Notes: a model not told the origin generated them from the sequence alone. A stretch of 64,000 nt of DNA from Anaerolineae bacterium (GCA_013178095.1 JABLXK010000005.1:117388-181387), one strand, 5' to 3'. Positions 10,783 through 19,135 are shown, numbered from the stretch's first letter. Numbers and translations: made by a program.

Positions 10783-11692
10783 AGCCAACTGGATTGAAGT
10801 ATCTTTGACCGTCACCCCCGAACAGGCCGAAGCCGTGGCCGAGGTGATCGGGCGTTTTACGCGCGAGGGCGTTGTGATCGAGCAGGCCGCCCTGCCGGAT
10901 AATCCCCTGGAAGAAAACTTGCTGGAAGACCATGTGCGCGTGTACGGCTATTTTTTCGCCGACGCCGGCGCGGAGGATCGCAAAAGAAAGCTGGAAGAAG
11001 CCCTGTGGCACCTGGGCCAGATCCAGCCATTGCCGGAGGCGCAATACCGCCTGATCCAGGATGAGAACTGGATGAACGCCTGGAAGCATCAGTACCAGCC
11101 GCTGCAAATCGGCGAACGCTTGATGATCATCCCGGCCTGGGTCGAGAACAAGTTCCCCGAGCGCCTGCCTATCCTGATCAACCCCGGCATGGCTTTCGGC
11201 ACCGGCACGCACCCCACCACGCAGCTCTGCCTGGAATTGATTGAAAAATACCTGCAGCCCAATCAAACGATGTTCGACATCGGCTGCGGTTCCGGCATTC
11301 TTTCCATCGCGGCCGTGCGCCTGGGCGCGGAGAATGTGATCGCGGTGGACATTGACCCCGCCTCGGTGGCGTCCACCCAGGAGAACTGCGCGCTGAACGG
11401 AATTCTGGACAAAGTTGTGATCGAACAGGGATCGGCCGACCTGGTGCTGACCGGTCATTTCGGCCTGGTGCAGGCGCCATTGGTGGCGGCCAACATTCTG
11501 GCTTCCGTGATCATGGATATGATCGAAGACGGGTTGAGCGACCTGGTGCAGCCGGGCGGCTTGTTGATCCTCTCCGGCATCCTGGATTACCAGGCGGACG
11601 GTGTCATCCAAAAAGCCGGCGAATGCGGCTTAACCCTGCTGGAAAAACGCAGTATCGAGGATTGGGTTGCGCTTTGCCTGAAGAAAGCATAG
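10775..11692 (+). CDS. prmA: Ribosomal protein L11 methyltransferase
   Basis: The 305-residue SAM-dependent enzyme would methylate ribosomal protein L11. The SAM-binding core holds [36 protein letters not shown] and [19 protein letters not shown], followed by the NPPY-like [11 protein letters not shown] chose GTG 10775, which overlaps the dnaJ stop by 8 nt and follows AAGGA. An ATG at 10766 lies deeper within dnaJ. Coupling to dnaJ is common in Gram-positive and related genomes. It is the last gene of the heat-shock operon. Confidence 0.93.
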   Translation: MDKANWIEVSLTVTPEQAEAVAEVIGRFTREGVVIEQAALPDNPLEENLLEDHVRVYGYFFADAGAEDRKRKLEEALWHLGQIQPLPEAQYRLIQDENWMNAWKHQYQPLQIGERLMIIPAWVENKFPERLPILINPGMAFGTGTHPTTQLCLELIEKYLQPNQTMFDIGCGSGILSIAAVRLGAENVIAVDIDPASVASTQENCALNGILDKVVIEQGSADLVLTGHFGLVQAPLVAANILASVIMDMIEDGLSDLVQPGGLLILSGILDYQADGVIQKAGECGLTLLEKRSIEDWVALCLKKA

Positions 11693-11700
11693 GACGCGCA

Positions 11701-11960
11701 TTGCGTGTCTTTCAGCAAAATCGATACGAAGCATCCCTTGTTCGTACTCCTTTTCCAGTGTCACTCTGAGCCCCAAAGGGGTGAAGAATCTCGGCTGGAT
11801 TTTAAGATAAATCCTTTTCCAATGCCTTTTTTTTAACCACAGATGAACGCAGATAAACACCGATAAGGTTTTATATCAGGATTTTCACAAAAAGCAATTC
11901 CTGCTTTTTCTCGCGGTCATGGAACCCGCTTTTGGCGGCTGCCCTCAGCGCAGCGCAGGG
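11701..11960. repeat. Intergenic repeat cluster downstream of prmA
   Basis: This gene-free stretch holds short palindromic elements. At 11756-11797 an imperfect hairpin is built around GAGCCCCAAAGGGG and GAAGAATCTCGG. At 11836-11867 is a copy of the ACCACAGATGAA...AGATAAACACCGAT type of dispersed repeat. At 11900-11960 is another element ending in GAGGAATCTCGG. The same GAATCTCGG-type unit recurs near 14.7 kb. I see no supported gene here. Confidence 0.6.
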
Positions 11961-12017
11961 AGGAATCTCGGACAGAATAACACTTTTTTATCGACAATTC
12001 AACTTCTGCCAAGATCC

Positions 12018-12419
12018 CTATTCAACCACACAATCCCAGGTGATTTGGGCCACGCCGCGCACGGTAGCGGCCACCGAGCAGTACTTGCTCTCGGAAAGCT
12101 CAATGGCTTTACGGGCGGCATCCTCGCTCAGGCCTTCGCCCGCCAGCACATACCTCAAGTGGATTTTCCGGTAAGCCCAGGGCGGGTTAGCGTCCTGCTC
12201 GCCATTGACAGCCACTTCCAGTTTGGTGAGTTTGACTTTGCGTTTTTCCAGGATGGAGACCACGTCAAAGGAGCTGCAAGTGGCCAGCGCCACCAGCATC
12301 AGTTCGGAAGCTTTCATGCCCACGCCGTCCTCTTTGGAAGACATCAGCACGGTATGCTGCGTGGAATCCTTGCCGATAAAAGTCCGGCTGCCGGTCCATC
12401 GTACGGTTGCTTCGCCCAT
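12018..12419 (-). CDS. OsmC/Ohr family peroxide-detoxifying protein
   Basis: The 133-residue protein has the OsmC fold. The two redox Cys residues lie in ALATCSSFDVVSILEKR and SESKYCSVAATV, as in enzymes that reduce organic hydroperoxides with lipoyl or thiol reductants. I chose ATG 12419 with GGTGGAG 5 nt upstream. An in-frame start 14 codons earlier lacks a good site. Its start region faces the AT-rich insert that begins near 12470. Whether it is OsmC-type or YhfA-type cannot be decided from this alone. Confidence 0.88.
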   Translation of the reverse strand: MGEATVRWTGSRTFIGKDSTQHTVLMSSKEDGVGMKASELMLVALATCSSFDVVSILEKRKVKLTKLEVAVNGEQDANPPWAYRKIHLRYVLAGEGLSEDAARKAIELSESKYCSVAATVRGVAQITWDCVVE

Positions 12420-12513
12420 AAATACTCCACCTTTTTTCAATATCTTTTTGCAATTATTCATTTAAATATTTTTAAATTTTATTTTATAATTTATTTACTA
12501 AATTGGGGTAAGT

Positions 12514-13389
12514 ATGAAAAAAGAAAACAAACCACAAAAAAATGAGACCACAACACCGCAAACTCCTCTTCACAAGCTTCAAGCAGATAATAACGCTGAT
12601 ATTTTTGTTATATCAGGCGAAATTACTCGCCCATTATCAGATAAATTAATCGATGAGATTAATTCTATTAAAGATAAAAGAGCAAATGCATTGGTATTTT
12701 TATGCACCTTTGGCGGGGATGGGGATGCTGCATATATTATGGCAAAAACACTAAAACGGCATTATTCAAAATTACTCTTATATATCTCAGGCTTCTGTAA
12801 AAGTGCAGGGACTATTATTGCTCTTGGTGCAAATAAAATATATATTTCTGAAAAAGGAGAACTTGGTCCTCTTGATGTCCAAATGAATAGAGAGGATGAA
12901 CTAGCAAAGAGTACGTCTGGTTTAGATACATCTTCTGCAATTTCTAAGATGGGAGAAGAAGCTTATAACCTTTTTGAGACGATGTTTATTACTTTGATCG
13001 CAAGTAGTGGTGCAAATATTACAACAAAAACTGCAGCAGATATCGCAACGCAATTAACTTCTGCATTAGTTACACCAATTACAGAACAACTAGATCCATT
13101 AAAAATATGCGAAACAGATAGATCAATACGAATTGCATCAGAGTATAGTAAAAGGCTCGGGGCAAAAAAGGAGGTAGTGGAGAAATTAATATACAATTAT
13201 CCAACTCACTCTTTTGTTATTGATTTTGAAGAAGCAAAGGACTTATTCAATGATGTTGAGTTATATTCTGATTTAGACGAAAAAGCATCTAATCAAATAA
13301 AAGATATTATGACTGGCTTATTTTCCTCAGAAAGTATTAGGAAACCAAGCTCTAGAGGTATTGCAATTCACATCACACTAGACCAGTAG
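12514..13389 (+). CDS. ClpP/SppA-fold serine protease (SDH proteinase-like), AT-rich insert
   Basis: The 291-residue protein resembles the serine dehydrogenase proteinase/SppA group. A polar N-terminus (1-28) precedes a ClpP-type core: FVISGEI, the oxyanion-loop region CTFGGDGDAAY (about 64-74), and the nucleophile elbow GFCKSAGTIIALGA with Ser97. KGELGPLDVQ follows as in family members. No membrane segment or signal peptide is visible, so it should be cytoplasmic. The gene is much more AT-rich than its neighbours and uses A/T-ending codons, which suggests recent acquisition. GGGGTAAGT precedes the ATG. A small AT-rich gene follows 32 nt later. The substrate and role are unknown. Confidence 0.75.
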   Translation: MKKENKPQKNETTTPQTPLHKLQADNNADIFVISGEITRPLSDKLIDEINSIKDKRANALVFLCTFGGDGDAAYIMAKTLKRHYSKLLLYISGFCKSAGTIIALGANKIYISEKGELGPLDVQMNREDELAKSTSGLDTSSAISKMGEEAYNLFETMFITLIASSGANITTKTAADIATQLTSALVTPITEQLDPLKICETDRSIRIASEYSKRLGAKKEVVEKLIYNYPTHSFVIDFEEAKDLFNDVELYSDLDEKASNQIKDIMTGLFSSESIRKPSSRGIAIHITLDQ

Positions 13390-13421
13390 TGAAGTTATAA
13401 TAAATAAAAAAGCAGGTTGCA

Positions 13422-13610
13422 ATGTTTCACAATAATTATAGAGAATTTAGAAAAAGCGATGAATTCAAAAAGGATGAAAAAATAATTCGTCGGAATTCTT
13501 CTGTAGGAATAAAACGATCCGATTTAAAAGAAGCTCCACAATCTATGACAATTATCGTAAAGCAAGATGGGAGTTACTCCATTTTAAGAAAAAATGGAAA
13601 AAATTATTAG
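13422..13610 (+). CDS. Hypothetical 62-residue basic protein, partner of the AT-rich protease gene
   Basis: I do not recognise this protein. It starts MFHNNYREFRKSDEFKKDEK, is rich in Lys, Arg and Asp, and ends in a possible beta hairpin (MTIIVKQDGSYSILRKNGKNY). A modest site (GCAGGTTGCAATG) precedes it. It shares the AT-rich composition of the protease gene 32 nt upstream, and a terminator follows at 13632, so the two probably form one transcript. It could be a substrate, inhibitor or adaptor of the protease, but this is only inference. Confidence 0.6.
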   Translation: MFHNNYREFRKSDEFKKDEKIIRRNSSVGIKRSDLKEAPQSMTIIVKQDGSYSILRKNGKNY

Positions 13611-13631
13611 TTTTTAATTCTATTAATTATT

Positions 13632-13665
13632 AAATAAATCCTGATAGATTTCAGGATTTATTTTT
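13632..13665 (+). terminator. Terminator closing the AT-rich two-gene insert
   Basis: A perfect 13-bp stem (13632-13644 with 13651-13663) has a 6-nt loop and ends in a T-rich run. It separates the insert from the lexA promoter. Confidence 0.8.
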
Positions 13666-13733
13666 AATATATCCTTATTAAGTTCAGTGTGAATATTCAA
13701 TAAATCGACCTTTAATCCCACTCGATTCGATTC

Positions 13734-13762
13734 TTGACACAGAACTAATGTTCGTGTATAGT
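13734..13762 (+). promoter_or_regulatory. lexA promoter
   Basis: TTGACA (13734-13739) and TATAGT (13757-13762) are exactly 17 nt apart. An SOS box occupies the spacer, and AGGAGG precedes the ATG at 13803. Confidence 0.85.
13742..13753 (+). promoter_or_regulatory. SOS box (LexA operator) of lexA
   Basis: GAACTAATGTTC is a perfect inverted repeat of the GAAC-N4-GTTC type used by Bacillus and relatives. It lies between -35 and -10 of lexA, the classic place for autorepression. Confidence 0.88.
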
Positions 13763-13802
13763 ATAGTACAAATGTCCGATTATTCAGGGACAGGAGGCTG
13801 CA

Positions 13803-14531
13803 ATGGCGCGTAAAAGCGAAGGGTTAAGCAAAAGGCATCAGAAAATCCTGGATTTTCTCACCAAGTTCCAGGATGAGAATGGCTATTCCCCTTCCATCCG
13901 GGAGATCGGCGAGAGCATCAACGTGCAATCCACCTCCCTGGTGGATTACTACCTCAAGCAATTGGAGGAAATGGGCTATATCTCGCGCGAACAGCACATC
14001 TCGCGCAGCATCTGCCTGCTGAAACCGTCTGAAGCCGTGCAGAGCGCGGTCGAGCGCATTTCCGAGGGTATCCGCAAAGCCGGCGCGGCCGTGGACGAAC
14101 TGTTCAGCATCCCCATCATGGGCCGCATCGTTGCCAGCGAACCCCTGCCCATGCCGACCAGCGACGTGGGCTACTTCGATTCCGAAAGCAGCGTGGAGAT
14201 CGCGCGCAGCCTGCTGCCCGCCCGCGAAAAACCTGAAGACCTGTTCGCGCTGGAAGTACGCGGCGATTCCATGGTGGACGCCATGGTCAACGACGGCGAC
14301 ATCGTCATCATGAAGCGCGCCCAGCAAGCCCAAAATGGCGAGATGGTGGCGGTCTGGCTGGACGACAAGGACGAGACCACGCTCAAGTACTTCTACAAGG
14401 AATCTAAAGGCGTACGCCTGCAGCCGGCCAACCCCAACATGGGCCCAATCTACGTGGAAAATCCGGCCAAACTGCGCATCATGGGCAAAGTGGTGATGGT
14501 CATCCGTCAGGTGCGCAGCGTGGCGGCTTAA
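13803..14531 (+). CDS. lexA: SOS repressor LexA
   Basis: The 242-residue protein has an N-terminal winged helix (residues about 8-72: KRHQKILDFLTKF, SIREIGESINVQST, LEEMGYISRE) and a C-terminal S24 peptidase domain. The catalytic Ser156 is in VRGDSMVDAMV and the catalytic Lys195 in ETTLKYFY. LexA represses DNA-damage genes and cleaves itself when RecA filaments form. The expected scissile bond region reads GRIVASEPLP, giving Ala111-Ser112 in place of the usual Ala-Gly. Its own promoter has an SOS box, and a second box lies at nurA (53396). It is also longer than the usual 200-210 residues because of a linker at about 75-105. Confidence 0.96.
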   Translation: MARKSEGLSKRHQKILDFLTKFQDENGYSPSIREIGESINVQSTSLVDYYLKQLEEMGYISREQHISRSICLLKPSEAVQSAVERISEGIRKAGAAVDELFSIPIMGRIVASEPLPMPTSDVGYFDSESSVEIARSLLPAREKPEDLFALEVRGDSMVDAMVNDGDIVIMKRAQQAQNGEMVAVWLDDKDETTLKYFYKESKGVRLQPANPNMGPIYVENPAKLRIMGKVVMVIRQVRSVAA

Positions 14532-14552
14532 TTGATTGTTTGGGTTAATTTT

Positions 14553-14591
14553 AAACCGCTGCCTTCGACAAGCTCAGGCGGCGGTTTTTTG
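14553..14591 (+). terminator. Terminator of lexA, carrying a dispersed repeat in its loop
   Basis: AAACCGCTGCC (14553-14563) pairs with GGCGGCGGTTT (14577-14587) through one G-T pair and runs into TTTTTTG. The loop contains CTTCGACAAGCTCAGG, a sequence dispersed in many bacterial genomes. Confidence 0.8.
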
Positions 14592-14686
14592 TTGCCCGAG
14601 CATCCCTGTTATATTTTTATCAATTTAGTTTTCATTACATCGAAAGATTTTGCTCATGGAAAATATAAACTGCGCTCGAAATGCCG

Positions 14687-14920
14687 CCATAATTGTCATC
14701 CTGAACGAGCATGCGAGTTGAGGAAATCGGTGGGATGTCCAATTATCGGCAAAGAACATTGTTATTCCGGCCGAGATTCCTCGCCCCTTTCGGGGCTCGG
14801 AATGACTTTTCATACAGGTTTTACAGGGAGGGCATCCCTGCCCGCGAGAAATGATAAGTGTGATCTTTTCCTTTTTATTCGAGATTGCTTCGAAAGGCTT
14901 CGCCTTTCTCGCAATGACAA
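14687..14920. repeat. Cluster of palindromic intergenic repeats
   Basis: At 14691-14735 is a TTGTCATCCTGAACGAGC...GAGGAAATCGG element. At 14770-14808 its mirror ends in CGAGATTCC...CTCGGAATGAC. At 14880-14918 a compact hairpin GAGATTGCTTCG...CTCGCAATGACA has arms AAAGG/CCTTT. The GAGATTGCTTCG core also occurs three times at 44439-44650. The 14532-14985 gap holds these repeats and the lexA terminator but no convincing gene. Confidence 0.65.
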
Positions 14921-14985
14921 ATTAATATTGGATTAGTATTCCTAACCGCGCAAAAGCCTTTTTTTAATTCTTACCATCATTATTT

Positions 14986-15804
14986 CTATTTTAAATACGG
15001 CGCGATCAGGCTTTCCGAAAGTTCCCAGAATTTCTTTTGCACCTGCAGGTCTTTAGCCAGGTCGGAAATGGATTTCTCAAGCTTATGGCTGAAATATTTT
15101 CCGGTAACGCCTTCCACTTCCGGCGCGGTTGCCAGGTAAATCGAAGTCTCGGCGCCTTCAACAACACTGGCGCCCTCCATCTTGTAGCTCATGCGCAGCA
15201 GCTTGGTATCGATCACGCCGGGATGCAGCGTGTTCACCGTCACACCGCTGCCGGCCAACCGCCCAGCCAGCTCATTCATCACGCAAATGGAAGCCAGCTT
15301 GGAGAGCGCGTAAGCATCGAAGGGGTCGTAGGATTTTTCGCCCTGCAGGTTATCCCAATCCAGCGCTTTCAAGTTGCGGTGGGCGACCGAGGCCACCGTC
15401 ACCACGCGCGCCGGGGCGCTTTTGGTTAACAATCCCTCCAGCAGGCGGGTCAGTAAAAATGGCGCCAAATGATTGACCGTGAAGGTCATCTCCAGGCCAT
15501 CCCCGTTCAACTGCCGCTCGTTGAAAAAACCGCCGGCGTTATTGATCAGCACGGTCAGTTCGGATTGCTCGCGTGTAATTTCATCCGCCATGCGGCGCAC
15601 ATCACCGAGCGAGGAAAAATCCGCGATATATAACGACAGGTTTTCGTTGCAGGTATCGCGCGTGAATTCGTCCATCACACGGATGCCCTTCTGCTTGTCC
15701 CGGCCGTGGATCAAAACCTTCGCGCCCATGCGCGCCAGGGTCCAGGCGGTCTGCCTGCCAATGCCATCCGTTGCTCCTGTCACCAGGATAGTTTGTCGAT
15801 TCAT
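14986..15804 (-). CDS. Short-chain dehydrogenase/reductase
   Basis: The 272-residue oxidoreductase has the Rossmann motif TGATDGIGRQTAWTLARMGA near the N-terminus and the NNAG motif (VLINNAGGFF). It has the catalytic Tyr/Lys as YALSKLASICVMNELA (YxxxK) and Ser in VTVASVAHRN. It resembles retinol dehydrogenase/WW-domain-oxidoreductase-like bacterial SDRs. The substrate is unknown. The ATG at 15804 follows GAGGATTAGTTG. The LysM lipoprotein gene ends 3 nt upstream, so the two are likely one transcript. Confidence 0.85.
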   Translation of the reverse strand: MNRQTILVTGATDGIGRQTAWTLARMGAKVLIHGRDKQKGIRVMDEFTRDTCNENLSLYIADFSSLGDVRRMADEITREQSELTVLINNAGGFFNERQLNGDGLEMTFTVNHLAPFLLTRLLEGLLTKSAPARVVTVASVAHRNLKALDWDNLQGEKSYDPFDAYALSKLASICVMNELAGRLAGSGVTVNTLHPGVIDTKLLRMSYKMEGASVVEGAETSIYLATAPEVEGVTGKYFSHKLEKSISDLAKDLQVQKKFWELSESLIAPYLK

Positions 15805-15807
15805 CAA

Positions 15808-16779
15808 CTAATCCTCATTCTTCTTGATTTGCGCTTCTCCCAACACGTCCACCTTTGCGATATCCGCGCTGTTGGAATAGACATAAATTTTGATCGCCTG
15901 GCCTTGTCCGCCTTCGGTAACCGCCGGGTATTCCAGCCGGCGAACTCCGACAATATTTCCAGCCTCGTCATAGGCTATCAAACCCACCCAAACGCTGTCA
16001 GTCTTGCTGTCGGCGCTCTGCGCCGGGATGACCGCGCTGACCAGCGCCGAGCGCCCGGCGGGATCAATGGAATTGACCTTGATTTCCAGTGGCGCAGCCA
16101 GTGCGCTGCCTTCCTCCACCGGTAAAGCTGTTTTTAAATCAACCTGCACCTGGTAGTCAACCGGAATCTCCGGGTTGAAATAAGCCGCCACCGGCAGTTT
16201 CCCACCCTGCGCGAGCAGGTTCAGCAGCGGGGGGACGCTTTGTTCGCCGACAGTCTGGCCGGAAGCATCTTTTAAAGTAAAAGTCAGGGTGATACCGGTG
16301 GCAGTCTCTTCCAGTTGGTTTTCCACTGCGGCAACACACCATAGCCCGCCCTCCGCGGTACCGGAGCATTTGACCGGCAATACAGTCAACGCCATCGGGG
16401 CGCTGATCACGCTTTCGATAGCAGATTTTTCAGCCTCCGGCATGCCGATATAGGGGATCAGGATTTGCGTCCCCACCGAGAGCGCGCGCGGGGTAATTTG
16501 CGGGTTGATTGACAAAATCTCGTTCACCGACAAATTGTAAGTGTAAGCCAGGGAATAGATGGTCTCGTTGGCTCCCAAGATGTGAACCAAAGGCGTGGGC
16601 GTCAGGGTTGGTTCGGCGGTGGGCAGCGGTTCAGGCGTTAAGGTAGCTGTCGCCTGGCCGGCGGGCGTGGCCGTCACGTAAGGGGTCAATACCGATCCGG
16701 CTTCGCCTGGTTCGCTGGTCAAAACGCTGCACGCGCTGAAAAAAAAGGCTAGAAAGCCGATCACCCGGTAAGTTTTCAT
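15808..16779 (-). CDS. LysM-domain lipoprotein
   Basis: The 323-residue protein starts with a lipoprotein signal (MKTYRVIGFLAFFFSACS, lipobox FSAC). A Thr/Pro-rich linker follows (about 25-65) and then a LysM domain (about 65-112: ILGANETIYSLAYTYNLSV ... LSVGTQILIPY) that should bind peptidoglycan. The remaining 200 residues look like beta-rich FxLYD-type repeats (CVAAVENQLEETATGITLTF). It is probably anchored to the outer face of the membrane. No Shine-Dalgarno is visible. A TATAAT (16788-16793, minus strand) lies 8 nt before the ATG, which suggests a leaderless mRNA. Confidence 0.8.
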   Translation of the reverse strand: MKTYRVIGFLAFFFSACSVLTSEPGEAGSVLTPYVTATPAGQATATLTPEPLPTAEPTLTPTPLVHILGANETIYSLAYTYNLSVNEILSINPQITPRALSVGTQILIPYIGMPEAEKSAIESVISAPMALTVLPVKCSGTAEGGLWCVAAVENQLEETATGITLTFTLKDASGQTVGEQSVPPLLNLLAQGGKLPVAAYFNPEIPVDYQVQVDLKTALPVEEGSALAAPLEIKVNSIDPAGRSALVSAVIPAQSADSKTDSVWVGLIAYDEAGNIVGVRRLEYPAVTEGGQGQAIKIYVYSNSADIAKVDVLGEAQIKKNED

Positions 16780-16890
16780 CGGTTTCAATTATAACTTCCC
16801 GCCAAACCCCAAATGGATAAAGAAATATAAATTTCCGCCGGATTGAATCCGCGAAATTGTATAATGAAAAAGAATTCGGGAGGAATAGCC

Positions 16891-17793
16891 ATGAAGAAGT
16901 TCTGTGCGTTCTTTTTATTATCGGTTTTCTTGGCTGCCTGTTCCCCGAAATCCGAACCGGCCGCAGCCGTTTCGTCGCAGCCGGCGATTTACGATTCACA
17001 AGAGTCAGCCGCAGAATCGCCAGTCTCAGCCGCCTGCGCTCTTGAAAGCACTCCTCAAGAGGTTTCTTTCACCGCCTCCGATGGCCAGGAATTACAGGGT
17101 TATTTCTACCCGGCTTGCGCCAAGGGCGCTCCGGTTGTGGTTTTAATGCACTGGATTGCCGGTAACAAAGCCGATTGGTATGAGATCGCCGCCTGGCTGC
17201 AAAACCGCGGGTTGGAAAATCCATTCAAAAATCCAGGCAGTGATGCCTGGTGGGATGCAAGTTGGTTCCCGGCGAACGATCCTGCGATCTCCTATAACGT
17301 TTTCATCTTCTCATTCCGCGGCTGCGAGCCCTACGAAACCGGCTGCCGGGAGCGTGATCTCGCCGGCTGGCTGCTGGATGCCAATGCCGCCATGCTGAAA
17401 GCCCAGAAACTGGAGGGCGTGGACGCCGGCAGCGTGGCCGTGATCGGCTCGAGCATCGGCGCCGATGGCGCCGCCGATAGCTGCCTGGAACTAAACGAAC
17501 TAAAACCCGGCGCCTGCAAGGGCGCGCTTTCGCTTTCTCCGGGCAGTTACCTGGGCGTATCCTATCCCGATGTGGTTAATAATTTGGGTGAACTGGAGGC
17601 TGCGCCGCAGGTTTGGTGCCTGGCGGATGAAAATGAAATCGCGGTATGCGATTACGCAGCGGGATCCAATCCCAATTTCAGAAGCATCCAGATTGACGGG
17701 GGCGGGCACGGTAATGAACTGCTCCGCCCGGGCTTGACCCCCAGCCCGATGCAGGCCATCCTGGATTTTCTGGAGACCGCCCTGACCGAATAA
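16891..17793 (+). CDS. Alpha/beta-hydrolase lipoprotein
   Basis: The 300-residue protein has a lipoprotein signal (MKKFCAFFLLSVFLAACS, lipobox LAAC) and a dienelactone-hydrolase-like alpha/beta fold. The strand APVVVLMHWIAGNKADW is followed by the nucleophile elbow VIGSSIGADGA (Ser in GSSIG), and His lies near the end in GGGHGNEL. An unusual insertion around residues 110-135 (ENPFKNPGSDAWWDASWF) may shape the substrate pocket. The ATG at 16891 follows GGGAGG. The gene is divergent from the LysM lipoprotein and shares its upstream region. It is probably an extracytoplasmic esterase, with substrate unknown. Confidence 0.75.
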   Translation: MKKFCAFFLLSVFLAACSPKSEPAAAVSSQPAIYDSQESAAESPVSAACALESTPQEVSFTASDGQELQGYFYPACAKGAPVVVLMHWIAGNKADWYEIAAWLQNRGLENPFKNPGSDAWWDASWFPANDPAISYNVFIFSFRGCEPYETGCRERDLAGWLLDANAAMLKAQKLEGVDAGSVAVIGSSIGADGAADSCLELNELKPGACKGALSLSPGSYLGVSYPDVVNNLGELEAAPQVWCLADENEIAVCDYAAGSNPNFRSIQIDGGGHGNELLRPGLTPSPMQAILDFLETALTE

Positions 17794-17875
17794 ACCCGCA
17801 AAACGGGCATTTATGCAGCTTCTCATCGCAGAAGCCGGGTTGTATTTTGTTTTAATGATATATTCTTAACAAATT

Positions 17876-18508
17876 ATGTTTCCGCATTCATCCAATTTGA
17901 CCAACTGGGCAGCCGAGCGGCAATTCCTGGGCAGGTTCTATCAGTCGCAGGGCATGCGTGACGCCGCGCGCGTCAGCAACGATTGCGGGCCGACCAGCCT
18001 GGCCGTAGTATTGAACATCCTCGCCTTCCAGGCCAACCTGAATGCGCGCCCGCTGGATAAATCCGCCCTGCTGGAAGCTGCCGGACTGCATTTCTGGCAG
18101 CGCTTGCCGGATTGGGTTCCCTCGGTGGGCGGCGCCACCGCGCCCTGGGGTATGGCGGCCGCTTTTAATTTGTGGTCGGATCGGATGAAACTGGAGTGGC
18201 GCGCCGAGCGCCACAGCCGCGCCCGCCGCGCCCACGTCATCGAACACTTGATGAACGGGCGGCCGGTTACCGCCTTGAAGATCTGGAAGAACGGCGGAGC
18301 GCATTGGGTCAACCTGGTGCGTTATTCCGCAGAAAAGGACCGGGTGTATTATCTCGATCCCAATCCCTGGCTCGAACACCTGCCGCCGGAAAAAAGACTG
18401 CAATCGCAAACCTGGACGGAATTCGATGCCGACTGGAGCCGCGCCTGCTGGTGGTCGCGGCTGCTGGGGATTCACAATGAAATCATCGTTTATTCCAGGT
18501 TGATCTGA
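17876..18508 (+). CDS. C39-like papain-fold cysteine protease domain protein
   Basis: The 210-residue soluble protein has a papain-like layout. The catalytic Cys lies in SNDCGPTSLAVVLNIL (about residue 39), His in GGAHWVNLVRY (about 144) and a following Asp in VYYLDPNPW. This matches C39-like peptidase domains, as in bacteriocin-processing or uncharacterised housekeeping proteins. No signal peptide or transporter domain is present. There is no clear Shine-Dalgarno, and AT-rich TATATT lies 12 nt before the ATG. It is convergent with the flavin reductase gene, with which it abuts. Confidence 0.7.
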   Translation: MFPHSSNLTNWAAERQFLGRFYQSQGMRDAARVSNDCGPTSLAVVLNILAFQANLNARPLDKSALLEAAGLHFWQRLPDWVPSVGGATAPWGMAAAFNLWSDRMKLEWRAERHSRARRAHVIEHLMNGRPVTALKIWKNGGAHWVNLVRYSAEKDRVYYLDPNPWLEHLPPEKRLQSQTWTEFDADWSRACWWSRLLGIHNEIIVYSRLI

Positions 18509-19012
18509 TTAACAAGCCCCAACGTAGGCGCGGTTGAGGTAAACCAGCGGGCGGCCTTCCTCCCCTACCTTTCCTTCAATTACCTCGCCGATGATCACCA
18601 TCGACTTGGGCAATCTTTGTAAATGGTACACGCGGCAGTCCAGCCAGGCCAACCCGCCCGCCAGCAGCGGCGCGGGGCTTTTCAGGGTAAACGTCTCCAA
18701 CCTGTCAAAGCGGTCTTGCATCCGTTTTCCGAACCCGGCGAAACGATCGGAGAGTCCGCCCTGTCCGCTCGCCAGGATGGTGATCCCGAAAATACCGCTC
18801 TGCTCGATCATGGTTTGCAGCGGATTTTCGAGCGCCAGGTTGAACAGCACCAGAGGCGGATCGAGGGAGAGCGAAGTGAACGAACTGATGGTCGTGCCGG
18901 CTCTGGCCCCCAGGCAGGCGCTGGTCACCACCGCCACGCCGGAAGCCCAGTTGCGCATGGCCAGCCTCAATTTCTCTCCATTTTCCTCTTCAAATAGCTT
19001 ATTCTTTTCCAT
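18509..19012 (-). CDS. Flavin reductase family protein (FMN-binding split barrel)
   Basis: The 167-residue protein matches the flavin reductase-like domain. [18 protein letters not shown] is the typical opening strand and helix. [21 protein letters not shown] is the FMN phosphate-binding signature, and [19 protein letters not shown] follows. It would reduce FMN with NAD(P)H, perhaps for a monooxygenase, though no partner lies nearby. I chose ATG 19012 ([14 protein letters not shown]) because residues upstream do not fit the family. Confidence 0.85.
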   Translation of the reverse strand: MEKNKLFEEENGEKLRLAMRNWASGVAVVTSACLGARAGTTISSFTSLSLDPPLVLFNLALENPLQTMIEQSGIFGITILASGQGGLSDRFAGFGKRMQDRFDRLETFTLKSPAPLLAGGLAWLDCRVYHLQRLPKSMVIIGEVIEGKVGEEGRPLVYLNRAYVGAC

Positions 19013-19074
19013 ATTCGTTTGAATATACCGGCAAAAACCCGCGCTGATTATCTGACATATATTAATGAAAGCCA

Positions 19075-19102
19075 TTCACAGCCGCGTTGGGGTTGGTATA
19101 AT
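19075..19102 (+). promoter_or_regulatory. Promoter of glyQS
   Basis: TTCACA (19075-19080) and TATAAT (19097-19102) are 16 nt apart, about 34 nt before the glyQS ATG. Confidence 0.6.
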
Positions 19103-19135
19103 TCCTCAATTCACAGCGTTTCAACCGGAGTAATT

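Noticed and set aside
11919..12545. A 208-codon open frame on the plus strand over osmC
   Set aside because: It lies antisense to osmC, which has a clear ribosome site and both catalytic Cys, and its last third is low-complexity AT-rich sequence.
14532..14936. A 134-codon frame after lexA
   Set aside because: It runs through the lexA terminator and repeats, and has no start signal.
17793..17815. Terminator candidate CCCG/CGGG after the hydrolase gene
   Set aside because: The stem is 4-5 bp with no T run, too weak to call.
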